The position numbers and the translations under genes were made by a program. 64,000 bases of DNA from positions 62,001 to 126,000 of the forward strand of contig CAXSAZ010000003.1 of NCBI GenBank assembly GCA_964235485.1, in the 5' to 3' direction. Below the pieces are notes generated by a model that was not told where the DNA came from, did no database searches, and was given only the letters and a program-made list of their open reading frames with translations. Below are positions 34,229 to 42,385 of the stretch, one piece after another. Every line of letters begins with the position of its first letter. Positions within the stretch are counted from its first letter, which is position 1. The DNA comes from CAHJXG01 sp964235485. Its GTDB lineage: Bacteria; Pseudomonadota; Alphaproteobacteria; Acetobacterales; Acetobacteraceae.

Positions 34229-35473
34229 TCAGTCACGTCCGTCCTCACGCATCCACTTCCGAACGATTGGCGGCAACGGATCGGTGCCCATATCGATGAT
34301 GTCGTGCAGCAACGGCGCCATCCGCCACTGCCCGCGCACAAGCCTTTGAAGCCCGCGCTTCGAGAACAACTCCTGCCAGGGGTAGTAGCCCACGTTGCCC
34401 AGGGTTGCCGGTTGATCGTTTGCGACGGGCAAGCCCGGGCGCACGAAGTCCAAGCCGCTGAGGCGCGCCGCCGACATGCGGTTGAAAAACCTGGGGTTGC
34501 ATTCAAGCATCTTCATCCTGCACGCCTGCTCGTCGTAGCGCGCATCGAAATTCGCCACGCCAGAGAAGCCGGTGGCGGCGACGACCTTTTGCGTCATTTC
34601 GAACAGGTCGTCACGCGGCCGGAACTCGGTCGCGAGGAATCGCCCGACCCCATACTCCGTATCAAGCTGGCTTGGGCAAACCCAGGACACCCAGTGCTTG
34701 ATGACGCCATTTTGGGCAAAAACGCTTATCGCCCAATCGGTCCCCTCGATATACTGCTGGATGATGACCGGGTGGTCGTGATCGACCCGGCTCTTCCATG
34801 CCTCGGCCTGCGCCCGGTCCCGGAAGATGGATATTCCCCGTTGCCCGTAAGAGTTCACCGGCTTGACGATGACGGGGTAGCCCAGTTCGCGCTCAACAAC
34901 CCCGGCATCGAACTCGGCCCGGCACCCGACGGAAAGCGACTTCGGAACTGCGGCGCCGGCGGTTTCGCACAGCTTGTAGAACGTCCACTTGTCGTTGAGC
35001 GTGGCCAGCGTGCCGGCATCCGGCATGGGGAACACCGGCGCGAGCACCTGTTCCCTGATCTTCGACAAGAACGCCAGGCTTTCAACGTCGCTCGCGATGA
35101 CGCTGTCCAAGCCGACTTGCCGATGCAGGTCATTGATGATGCCCAGCACCTGGTCAGGATCGGCGGAGCCGAGATCCTGCGCGGCGTGCACCACCTTGCA
35201 CCGCCGCGAATAGCTGAGGGACGCGGCGCGTCGGTCGTGCACCAGGTAAACCCGTGCGTTCACGGCTTTGAGCGACCGCAGGATGTTGTATCCCGTCCGC
35301 CCGTAATGGCAAATCAGCACGACGTTCAACCGTCTGGAGCGTCGGCTGTGAGTTGCGCGCACCGCTTCGCGGAGCGGCTCAGGCCGTCGGTCGCCCAGCA
35401 ACCCCCGCGCAGGGGAGCGGTCAGCGGCAATCGTCTCATCCTCGCGGAGTTGCTTCATGGAGCGTGGTTGCAT
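34229..35473 (-). CDS. ATP-grasp family ligase of unknown substrate
   Basis: About 414 residues. An N-terminal Rossmann-like pre-ATP-grasp domain (LNVVLICHYGRTGYNILRSL) is followed by the ATP-grasp core: LNDKWTFYKLCETAGAAVPKS, GYPVIVKPVNSYGQRGISIF (ATP-binding lysine), IIQQYIEGTDWAISVFAQ and CRMKMLECNPRFFNRMS. Members join a carboxylate to an amine or thiol; the substrate is unknown. ATG at 35473 is used; a start at 35458 is also possible, and both leave the domains whole. In a surface-sugar island it may attach an amino acid to a sugar acid, which is an inference. Confidence 0.8.
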   Translation of the reverse strand: MQPRSMKQLREDETIAADRSPARGLLGDRRPEPLREAVRATHSRRSRRLNVVLICHYGRTGYNILRSLKAVNARVYLVHDRRAASLSYSRRCKVVHAAQDLGSADPDQVLGIINDLHRQVGLDSVIASDVESLAFLSKIREQVLAPVFPMPDAGTLATLNDKWTFYKLCETAGAAVPKSLSVGCRAEFDAGVVERELGYPVIVKPVNSYGQRGISIFRDRAQAEAWKSRVDHDHPVIIQQYIEGTDWAISVFAQNGVIKHWVSWVCPSQLDTEYGVGRFLATEFRPRDDLFEMTQKVVAATGFSGVANFDARYDEQACRMKMLECNPRFFNRMSAARLSGLDFVRPGLPVANDQPATLGNVGYYPWQELFSKRGLQRLVRGQWRMAPLLHDIIDMGTDPLPPIVRKWMREDGRD

Positions 35474-36045
35474 GTGTTCAAACCGTCTTGAAAAGAATGG
35501 GAGGAGGCGGCTGGGGCGGCAACGCTCAAATCGAGCGTTGAACACCCATCCCACGCCGCAGAAAGCCGCATGAGCGCATTCAGCCTGACCGCGGAGGTCG
35601 CCTATGCCGAAAGCAGTTCATGAAGCTGTCGGCAACACCTTTCGTTCAACCAAACGCAAAATCGCGTGTTTCTGGTCATCACGTTGCTCAAGCAGCACGC
35701 CTTTCAGGCATAAAGAAAAACATCTTGTAAACAGGGTCAAGCAAAGCACGTCACTCCACCGTCAATCATGCTAAACAGTTGTTTAACAACGCCGTCTGGC
35801 ACCTGGCATTGCCGATATCATAACGAATATGTAAGGGCCTCTGCTGCGCCCGTCTTGGGCTGAACGATCTAGGCAGCCCCTCCAAATGAACTACTCACAG
35901 GGGTTGGCGTGCGAGTGTTGCTTCAGAAGCGGCCCAACCTGGACAGGAGGAGAACGGGGCCCTCCTTGCTTGACGTCCCGGGTGGAGCCTTGATCGGGAG
36001 CAAAACGGACATCCAAAAGCCGGCGCCCAGCAGCTTGTGATGGTT
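35474..36045. other. Second intergenic gap with an inverted repeat
   Basis: A stretch of about 570 bp with no convincing gene, moderately AT-rich in its first half. It holds the inverted repeat GTTGTT-T-AACAAC (35778-35790) next to an AAACA run, which looks like a small regulator operator. It lies upstream of the ATP-grasp gene and downstream of the ATPase gene, both on the minus strand. Confidence 0.45.
35778..35790. promoter_or_regulatory. Possible operator, GTTGTTTAACAAC
   Basis: A perfect 6-bp inverted repeat with a one-base centre, about 305 bases upstream of the ATP-grasp start. The size and shape suit a dimeric repressor, but no regulator can be named and no second copy was found. Confidence 0.3.
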
Positions 36046-36762
36046 TCAGGCAGCTTGGGCTGGATTGCCTTGCAGCAAGCCGGCGGCAATGGCCGCCTTG
36101 ACCGCCCTGTCGAAACGGCCGGGCGAGCCTTCCGATTGCTCCAGCAGGGCCGCCACCAGCTTAGCTGCCGAGCGCGGGCTGCAGGCCGGGCTCACCCGAT
36201 GGTGGAACAGCCCCCATGCGTCCTGTTCCGACAACCCCGGAAGGGCCAGGCATGTCGGGCCGGCCTCGCGCAGCCAAGCCGCGGCGGAACCATCCGGGCA
36301 TTGCCAAGGCTCTGAGCGTCCAACAAAGACCCATTGCACCGGCGCGGCCTTGCCGGGCATACGGCTGAGCAGCTCAAGGGAGGTGAAGCTCCCCGGCGGT
36401 TTGGCGTCCACCTGATCCATCACCAGGACGAGGCGGCGCTTCGCGTGTGGGCGCCGATGAGGCTTTTGCCCGGCCGAAGCGAACAGCACGCCGAAGGCTT
36501 TCTCGATCCCGCCGTCCTCGTCATCGAGCCGAAGCACCTGCCGTTCCGGCTCGGCAAGGCAGGACAGCGCCGCCGCAAGCACGGTCGTCTTCCCGAAGCC
36601 GGCCGCTCCCGTCAGCACGACGCAGGGCGACGTGTCCAACGCGGCGAGCAGGGCGTCATGGGCCTTGGCCTGCGTGCCGGTCAGCCGAACGTCCGGAGCA
36701 GCATTGCCCGCTGGGCCGAGCGGTTGGCCCGGCGTCAAGCGCCTTGGCAGGAAGTTGAACAT
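36046..36762 (-). CDS. ExeA-like AAA ATPase
   Basis: A 238-residue P-loop ATPase. Walker A is VVLTGAAGFGKTTVLAAAL (G52 to T59), Walker B-like LVLVMDQVDAKP follows, and a sensor-type EQSEGSPGRFDRAVKAAIAAG helix is near the end. Such ExeA/TadA-like ATPases occur in exopolysaccharide loci of alphaproteobacteria and in the PEP-CTERM system. ATG at 36762 is chosen because it starts a family-like MFNFLPRRL and CGGAG precedes it. Its short length leaves only the ATPase domain, with no peptidoglycan-binding part. Confidence 0.72.
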   Translation of the reverse strand: MFNFLPRRLTPGQPLGPAGNAAPDVRLTGTQAKAHDALLAALDTSPCVVLTGAAGFGKTTVLAAALSCLAEPERQVLRLDDEDGGIEKAFGVLFASAGQKPHRRPHAKRRLVLVMDQVDAKPPGSFTSLELLSRMPGKAAPVQWVFVGRSEPWQCPDGSAAAWLREAGPTCLALPGLSEQDAWGLFHHRVSPACSPRSAAKLVAALLEQSEGSPGRFDRAVKAAIAAGLLQGNPAQAA

Positions 36763-36921
36763 GGCGGCTCCGTTTGCCAGGCGGCTGAAAACCCAGGACG
36801 TGCTCAGTCGAACGGCCAAGCGCCAAGCTCCGGCAAACACAGGCAGCACCGTCCCGTGCAAGCCCGCATGGGTGCAGGATGTCCTGAGCAGGCATTCGTG
36901 GCCTGTGCCGCGAATGCCTGC

Positions 36922-38043
36922 TCAGGCTTCGGCCAGCTTCCCGGGGGGCGCCAACTCGGTTGGCTTCTCCGGCTGGTGCTTCCGGTCCAGGCGCTCACCC
37001 ACCGCAAGCGCGATGCGGCCAATCCATGTCCTGGCGCCCACATAGGACGCCAGGTCGGTTTGCGCAGTCGCGAACTTGAACTTGTATGACTCCTCGCCGC
37101 ATAGGAAATCAACCTCCGTCATGCCATGGTCGAACGCCCAGGTAAGATACTCCACCATGACCAGCGTCCCCGGCGAGGCACGGTCAAACGCGGGATCATA
37201 GGCTGCGAAGAACGCCTGCATGGACTTGCCGCTCACGATGTTCAGCGATCCCGCAACCAGGGTGTCGCCGCAGTGGATGCTGAAAACCTGGAGAGCGTTC
37301 TGCCGGGCGAGTTCCTTGATCAAAGCGCGCAGGACGAGTGCGTCGTTGTCCAGGATTTCGTTTTTCTGCCCCGTGCTGACCAGCCATTCCTGCTTGAGGG
37401 CGATCATGCGTTCGAGCACGGCATCGGCAACCTGTCCGGCCTCGTTGATCCGCACGGAAACCGGCCCTGCCTCGCCCAGGATGCGCATGCCGCGGGTATG
37501 GTTGTTCCTGGCCTTCTTGTTGAGAGAGCGGAACCAGTTGTGGCCGCTGGCTTCGCCGCTGCCGACCTGCAGGCTTCTTGCCGACCGGTGGCCCGGCTTT
37601 AAACGCATCGACCGCGACCAGCCGGTGAACAGGGCGCCCACGGCGGCGTCCGGCCGAACATGGCTCAGGTAGGCGACATCGAACCCGGTCGAAGCCACCA
37701 CGGCCGCCCACACCTTCTCAAGCGCCTGCCACCCGGCGCCTGGGTCCGGATCGACGATCGCGTCGCAGTAGTCGCTGCAATCCTTTGCCGCCCATTCCAG
37801 CACGCGGACGCCACGGTGGCGGCGGGTGATAAACGGCATCGCCGCCAGAAGCTGGCCGTCGGCCCAGCACAGGCCGACGCAAAGACGGGACCGGTCGCCG
37901 GCCCGCCGGGACCCAAACCAGGCCATGATCCAGCCGTGGCTTTGAAACACGCTCTGGCTGGCGCGGCTCCACAGCGCGTCCCAGGCCGGCCCGACCTCCG
38001 CCAAACGGTTGGGATTCGTGACGATCTCGGTCTGCATGGTCAT
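36922..38043 (-). CDS. GNAT/FemAB-like acyltransferase (CelD/BcsL family)
   Basis: A 373-residue protein of the acetyltransferase_6 type. RLAEVGPAWDALWSRAS opens the fold, with SVFQSHGWIMAWF and an LNKKARNNHTRGMRIL helix before a second GNAT-like half containing MVEYLTWAFDHGMTEVDFLCG and ESYKFKFATAQTDL. Members add acyl or aminoacyl groups to polysaccharides or proteins. Start ATG at 38043 overlaps the upstream sterol-desaturase-like gene (ATGA), so the two are translated together. The acceptor is unknown but a surface glycan is likely from the neighbourhood. Confidence 0.82.
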   Translation of the reverse strand: MTMQTEIVTNPNRLAEVGPAWDALWSRASQSVFQSHGWIMAWFGSRRAGDRSRLCVGLCWADGQLLAAMPFITRRHRGVRVLEWAAKDCSDYCDAIVDPDPGAGWQALEKVWAAVVASTGFDVAYLSHVRPDAAVGALFTGWSRSMRLKPGHRSARSLQVGSGEASGHNWFRSLNKKARNNHTRGMRILGEAGPVSVRINEAGQVADAVLERMIALKQEWLVSTGQKNEILDNDALVLRALIKELARQNALQVFSIHCGDTLVAGSLNIVSGKSMQAFFAAYDPAFDRASPGTLVMVEYLTWAFDHGMTEVDFLCGEESYKFKFATAQTDLASYVGARTWIGRIALAVGERLDRKHQPEKPTELAPPGKLAEA

Positions 38044-39080
38044 GCGGCGTGGTCCCTTTGGCGAGAGGTGATTTCAAGCTGGGCAGTGCCGAACTGGACC
38101 GGAGCGACTGCGTGCGGCGGCGCTGCTGCACGTTTCAAGCGCAAGAGCCGGCCGATCTTCCGAAGCGGCAGGACGTAAAGCCCGAAGGCAGATTGGTACT
38201 CCTTGCTCTCGGAACCCAAGCCAAATGAAAAACTCTCATTCGGCTCCGGCACATGCAGAGTGCCGAACATCCTGTCCCAGATCGGGAGCATCAACCCGAA
38301 GTTCTTATCGAAATGTTTCGGGTTGGTGCTGTGGTGCAGTTGATGGTAGTGCGGGCAAAGGACGAGCTGATTCATCAAAGGCCCAAACGAGATTTTGAGA
38401 TGCGTATGCCTGACGAAGTCCATCATGATGATGTTCCGCAGCACATAAACATTGATGCCAAGAATGGTGAGTTCGATAGGGTCGAAAGCGAAGAATAGCC
38501 AGAATCCATACACCGGCCCGGTGATCAGCCCATCCCAAACCCGGTTCATCACATCGTCGATGGGATGGATTCGGTCCTTGGTGGTGCCGACCATCACCTC
38601 GGCCGAGTGGTGCACCTTGTGCAGCTCCCACAGCACCGGAATCCGATGCTGGAGATTGTGATATAGGTAATACGAGACATCATAAGCCAGCAGCATCGTA
38701 ATAGTAAATAATATTGAAAATGCAACAGTCTGCTGGTCTGACACGTGCCCCGCCTGGCCGAACACCGCTGCCAGGACGGCATGGCTGGCGTAGCCGCAGG
38801 CGATGGTGATCGATGCGCCTGTGGGCACGGCCACCAGCATCATCAGGAACTTTCGTGAAATCCAGAACAGGAAGTCAGCCCGTGCGGAAGCATGTGTCAA
38901 GGTGTCGATGGGCACCATGAAGCGCACGAGGCCGGACAACGTTTTCTCTTCGTCGGACCGCAAAAACACCACAACAGCGGACACGACGATAGAAAGCAGC
39001 AGGAGAGCCGTTGCAAGGCCGGTTGGCCCGTTCAGCCGCTTTGTTACCGCGTCCACCATGGCCGCAACTGGATCGATCAT
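38040..39080 (-). CDS. Sterol desaturase/fatty acid hydroxylase family protein
   Basis: A 346-residue membrane di-iron enzyme. Four to five hydrophobic segments surround the histidine boxes YHNLQHRIP, WELHKVHHSAE and PHYHQLHHSTNPKHFDKNFG, the ligand set of the sterol desaturase/C4-hydroxylase superfamily. Bacterial members hydroxylate or desaturate lipids and hopanoids, and the substrate here is unknown. It overlaps the FemAB-like acyltransferase gene by four bases. Placement in a glycan island suggests lipid modification linked to the surface polymer, an inference only. Confidence 0.85.
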   Translation of the reverse strand: MIDPVAAMVDAVTKRLNGPTGLATALLLLSIVVSAVVVFLRSDEEKTLSGLVRFMVPIDTLTHASARADFLFWISRKFLMMLVAVPTGASITIACGYASHAVLAAVFGQAGHVSDQQTVAFSILFTITMLLAYDVSYYLYHNLQHRIPVLWELHKVHHSAEVMVGTTKDRIHPIDDVMNRVWDGLITGPVYGFWLFFAFDPIELTILGINVYVLRNIIMMDFVRHTHLKISFGPLMNQLVLCPHYHQLHHSTNPKHFDKNFGLMLPIWDRMFGTLHVPEPNESFSFGLGSESKEYQSAFGLYVLPLRKIGRLLRLKRAAAPPHAVAPVQFGTAQLEITSRQRDHAA

Positions 39081-39284
39081 AAGGTTTGCTTTCAGAGTAC
39101 GACCATTGACGCCATGATATCTTTGTGTCTCTTATAATCGAAAGAGGCCGTTGGATCTACTTGGATTAAGCCTACGACCTAGACCGTGCGGCTCAAGATC
39201 TGTGGGCCGGACTCGCGCTATAGCTGCGTCGATGTTTCGCCGGGGTTATAATTTCCGGAGGAAAGCAGCGCTCCGCTTGTCGAG

Positions 39285-40382
39285 GTGGCCAAATCTATGT
39301 CGAGTATGAAGCAGCTTGCGGCCCAGATCCTACGGGATGGTGAGGCAACTCGCATCCACCCTTTGACCTCCGCAGGCTTTTCGGGTGTCGGTCCTTCACT
39401 GGGCGAGCCCTGGGAACCGCAAGCGCGCAAGCCGGCGCAGGCCAAGACGCGCGGCGGGCGGCGGGGTTCGCAAGCCGGCAGCAAGCCCGGCGCCATTTCC
39501 GGCGAGCGCTGCCCGGACTTGACCGTCTGCCGGGACTTTGGTTTCGCAACCGTCAGGGCAGTCCTGCGTCGCCGCTTGGCGCCGCAATGCCGGATCCTGC
39601 TTTGCATTGACGAGCTGCCGGCAAGCGTGCGCATGGTGCACCGGGTCGTTCTCGCCGGTGTCGATGCGGTGCTGGTGCATTCCGACGCGCTGGCCCGCGC
39701 GGTCCATGCGCTCGGCGTACCAGCGTCGCGGATCGTGTCTTCCGGCAGCCGGAACGACCTTGCGTTGTTCGCCCGCCCGGCGCCATCGCGGGTGAACGGC
39801 GACCTGCGCATCGTTCACGTCGGCGACCTAGAGCCGGAAGCCGGCGTGGCCGATCTTCTGCTCTGCGTCGCGGCCTGGGCTGAACGCAACCCGCACCGCC
39901 GCGTCAGCGTCCGCTGGTGCGGCGAGGGCTGCCTCCGCGGCGTGCTGGAAGCGCAGCCGCTGCCGCCTAACGTCCAGCAATCGTTTCCGGGCCGGGTCAC
40001 GCAGAACGAGCTTGCGGCGACGTTTCTCGACTGTGACATGCTCGCCTTGCCGGCCCTGGCCGACCCTTGGGAGGACGCGGTGCCGGAAGCCTTGACCGCG
40101 CACTTGCCGGTGCTGGGCAGCACGCAATCCCGAACCGTCGCCGATCTGGTCGTCCATGGCATGACCGGCTGGGTGTTCGATCCGTTTGAGAACGGGGCGA
40201 TGGCCCGCACCGTCGAGTTGGCGCTGAACACCGTGCCCGAAGACCTCGACCGGATGCGCGCCTGCGCCGCCGAGCGGCCCAAGCCGGCGCTGCCGAGCTT
40301 GAACGAGCGTATCTGGCGCGCCATGCGGCTGGAGGGCACAGGCCCGGACCTTGACCCGGCATCACTTGGATTGGCGCTTTGA
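39285..40382 (+). CDS. GT4-family glycosyltransferase
   Basis: A 365-residue protein. The first 75 residues are low-complexity and basic, and the recognisable GT-B part begins around RAVLRRRLAPQCRILLCID. It includes AVLVHSDALARAVHALGVP, LRIVHVGDLEPEAGVADLL (second-domain start) and CDMLALPALADPWEDAVPEALTAHLPVLGS with the E-x7-E-like sugar-nucleotide block. GTG at 39285, ATG at 39297 and ATG at 39306 are all possible starts; I use the first. It runs into the polyprenyl glycosylphosphotransferase gene (TTGA), so the two probably work in the same repeat-unit pathway. Confidence 0.78.
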   Translation: MAKSMSSMKQLAAQILRDGEATRIHPLTSAGFSGVGPSLGEPWEPQARKPAQAKTRGGRRGSQAGSKPGAISGERCPDLTVCRDFGFATVRAVLRRRLAPQCRILLCIDELPASVRMVHRVVLAGVDAVLVHSDALARAVHALGVPASRIVSSGSRNDLALFARPAPSRVNGDLRIVHVGDLEPEAGVADLLLCVAAWAERNPHRRVSVRWCGEGCLRGVLEAQPLPPNVQQSFPGRVTQNELAATFLDCDMLALPALADPWEDAVPEALTAHLPVLGSTQSRTVADLVVHGMTGWVFDPFENGAMARTVELALNTVPEDLDRMRACAAERPKPALPSLNERIWRAMRLEGTGPDLDPASLGLAL

Positions 40383-40384
40383 AC

Positions 40385-41872
40385 ATGTCGAACGTCGGAC
40401 TGAACGGGACCGGAGACATGCTGGGCTACGGTCCCCCTTTGCCGCTTGCCGCGCAGGCTTGGAGGCAGGCCAAGGCGGGCGCCCGCGCGTCGTCCTCCAT
40501 CGCGGACCCTTTGCGGCTCCTTGTGGACGGCATGTGGGTGGCCGACGCGCTGGTTGTGCTGGCCGCGGCGGCGGTCGCCAATTTTCTGCGCCAAGGGTTC
40601 ACCCCCATCCCGCTTGAGGTGTTCTCCACGGCCCTGCTCGCCGCAGTGCTCACGGTCAACGCGATGCACATGTCGGGCGCCTATGGCGGGGCGTTGAGCG
40701 AAGCGTTCGCCGCCCAGGTCGGAAAGGCCGTGCGCGCCTGGACGCTTGTTTTCGCCATCCTGCTGATCCTCGGCTACCTCACCAAGACGTCTGAAATCTA
40801 CTCCCGGCTTTGGATCGTAAGCTGGTATGGCTTGGCGCTCGTCGGCTTCGCCTCGCTTCGCGCTTGGAGCATTTCACAAACCAAGCGATGGCAGCGCCAA
40901 GGCCGGCTGGCGCGGACGGTGGCTATCGTCGAACTGGGCGAAGGCGGCAAAGGGAGGGAGCTGGTCCGGCGCCTGCAAGCCTCCACCCCCGGCGAGTTCC
41001 ATCTTGTGGGCTTGTTCTCCGAAGAGCGCACGGACTCGCAGCGCAACGGCATCCAGGACCTTATTGCCCTTGCGCAGTTGTTCCGGATTGATGAGGTCCT
41101 GGTGGTCGTTTCCGGCCAGGGCGGCGGCGAGCTGTCCGGCGCCCTCCGCAGGCTCGGCACCATCCCAACGAACGTGCGGATCTGTCCCTGGGTCGCCGAG
41201 CTGGGCCTGCCGGTCCGGGATGTCGGCCTGTTCATGCAGAGCGCCGTGCTGACCGTTTATCGTCGGCCGTTCACCAGTTGGAGCCGGATCGTCAAGCGGG
41301 CGGAGGACATCATCCTTGGAACGGTGGCCACCGCGCTGCTCGCGCCGCTGATGCTGCTGATCGCGGCCGCAGTGAAGCTTGACAGCCCCGGGCCGGCGCT
41401 GTTCCGTCAACAGCGTCTCGGCTTCAACAACAACGTCATCACGGTCTTCAAATTCCGCACCATGAAGCACCGTTGCGCGCCGGAAACCGGGACGCCACAG
41501 GCGCAGCGTGGCGACCCGCGGGTGACCCGCCTCGGCCGCATCCTGCGACGCACAAGCCTGGACGAGTTGCCGCAGTTGCTCAACGTGCTGAGCGGCGCCA
41601 TGTCGCTCGTCGGCCCGCGCCCGCACGCCTTGGCCCATAATGAGCAGTATGCGGAGTTGATCGACGACTACCTGGGCCGCCATCGCGTGCAGCCGGGCAT
41701 CACCGGGTGGGCGCAGGTCAATGGTTTGCGTGGCGAAACCGATACGCTCGATAAGATGCAGCGGCGCGTCGAGTTCGACTTGGCCTACATCGACAACTGG
41801 TCCGTTCTCATGGATCTCAGGATCATGGTGCTGACCGCGCTGTCGCTGGTCTTCGACCGCGACGTTTACTGA
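40385..41872 (+). CDS. Polyprenyl glycosylphosphotransferase (exopolysaccharide initiation)
   Basis: A 495-residue membrane enzyme of the WcaJ/ExoY type that puts the first sugar phosphate on undecaprenyl phosphate. Four N-terminal helices and a CoA-binding-like middle domain (TVAIVELGEGGKGRELVRRL) precede the C-terminal sugar transferase core: SWSRIVKRAEDIILGTVATA, LFRQQRLGFNNNVITVFKFRTM, LRRTSLDELPQLLNVL and MSLVGPRPHALAHNE, then PGITGWAQVNGLRGET. TTG at 40379 overlaps the preceding stop and is an alternative start. It marks the island as a repeat-unit polysaccharide pathway. Confidence 0.93.
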   Translation: MSNVGLNGTGDMLGYGPPLPLAAQAWRQAKAGARASSSIADPLRLLVDGMWVADALVVLAAAAVANFLRQGFTPIPLEVFSTALLAAVLTVNAMHMSGAYGGALSEAFAAQVGKAVRAWTLVFAILLILGYLTKTSEIYSRLWIVSWYGLALVGFASLRAWSISQTKRWQRQGRLARTVAIVELGEGGKGRELVRRLQASTPGEFHLVGLFSEERTDSQRNGIQDLIALAQLFRIDEVLVVVSGQGGGELSGALRRLGTIPTNVRICPWVAELGLPVRDVGLFMQSAVLTVYRRPFTSWSRIVKRAEDIILGTVATALLAPLMLLIAAAVKLDSPGPALFRQQRLGFNNNVITVFKFRTMKHRCAPETGTPQAQRGDPRVTRLGRILRRTSLDELPQLLNVLSGAMSLVGPRPHALAHNEQYAELIDDYLGRHRVQPGITGWAQVNGLRGETDTLDKMQRRVEFDLAYIDNWSVLMDLRIMVLTALSLVFDRDVY

Positions 41873-41889
41873 GTGCCGCTTTGCGTTCA

Positions 41890-41924
41890 GGCGGCACGGG
41901 GTTGCCTTCCAACCCCGTGCCGCC
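41890..41924 (+). terminator. Strong hairpin after the glycosylphosphotransferase gene
   Basis: GGCGGCACGGGGTTG, loop CCTTC, CAACCCCGTGCCGCC: a perfect 15-bp stem, beginning 17 bp after the stop. It is not followed by a T-run, so it may be a Rho-associated or processing hairpin rather than a classic terminator. Confidence 0.5.
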
Positions 41925-42048
41925 CTCCGGCCCGCGTTCATTCAAGCCCTGGCGAGAACCGGCCAGGGCGGCGATCACGCCGTCTCAGCCTCTATGCGGC
42001 CCGCGTCAAGTCTGCTGAAACGGCTGATCACCGGAAAGGTCCCCACGC

Positions 42049-42336
42049 ATGACCAGGCCCGCCGCCGTTCCCACCGTGCAGATCGACAACGACCGGTGCC
42101 GGGTCGTCGAATGGCGGTTCGCGCCCGGCGCCGCCACGGGGTGGCATACCCATGCCCATGATTACGTCGTCGTGCCCATGACGACTGGGCGCCTGCTGCT
42201 CGAAGAACCCGGCGGCGTTCAGCGCCATGCGGCGCTGCAGGCCGGGATCAGCTACACGCGCGCAGCCGGGGTCGAGCACGACGTCATCAACGACAATGAC
42301 GGCGAGTTCGTTTTCGTCGAGATCGAGATGAAGTGA
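42049..42336 (+). CDS. Small cupin-domain protein
   Basis: A 95-residue single cupin. VPTVQIDNDRCRVVEWRFAP leads into the metal site of the fold: TGWHTHAHDYVVVPMTTGRLLL with a HTHxHD set, then SYTRAAGVEHDVINDNDG where a later histidine completes it. No catalytic activity can be assigned. GGAAAGG stands about nine bases before the ATG. It lies between the glycan genes and the DUF3445 gene and has no close operon partner. Confidence 0.85.
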   Translation: MTRPAAVPTVQIDNDRCRVVEWRFAPGAATGWHTHAHDYVVVPMTTGRLLLEEPGGVQRHAALQAGISYTRAAGVEHDVINDNDGEFVFVEIEMK

Positions 42337-42385
42337 ACCGGAAAGCCTGTCGCTCGGCGAAGCTGCGGAACAGCAATCGGCAAGG

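Noticed and set aside
39106..39138. TTGACG and TATAAT as a sigma70 promoter in front of the GT4 gene
   Set aside because: The spacing is 21 bases, too long for a typical promoter, so it was not listed as a feature.
39247..39261. TATAAT followed closely by GGAGG upstream of the GT4 gene
   Set aside because: No -35 box at proper spacing was found, and the GGAGG is too far from any start codon to be its ribosome site.
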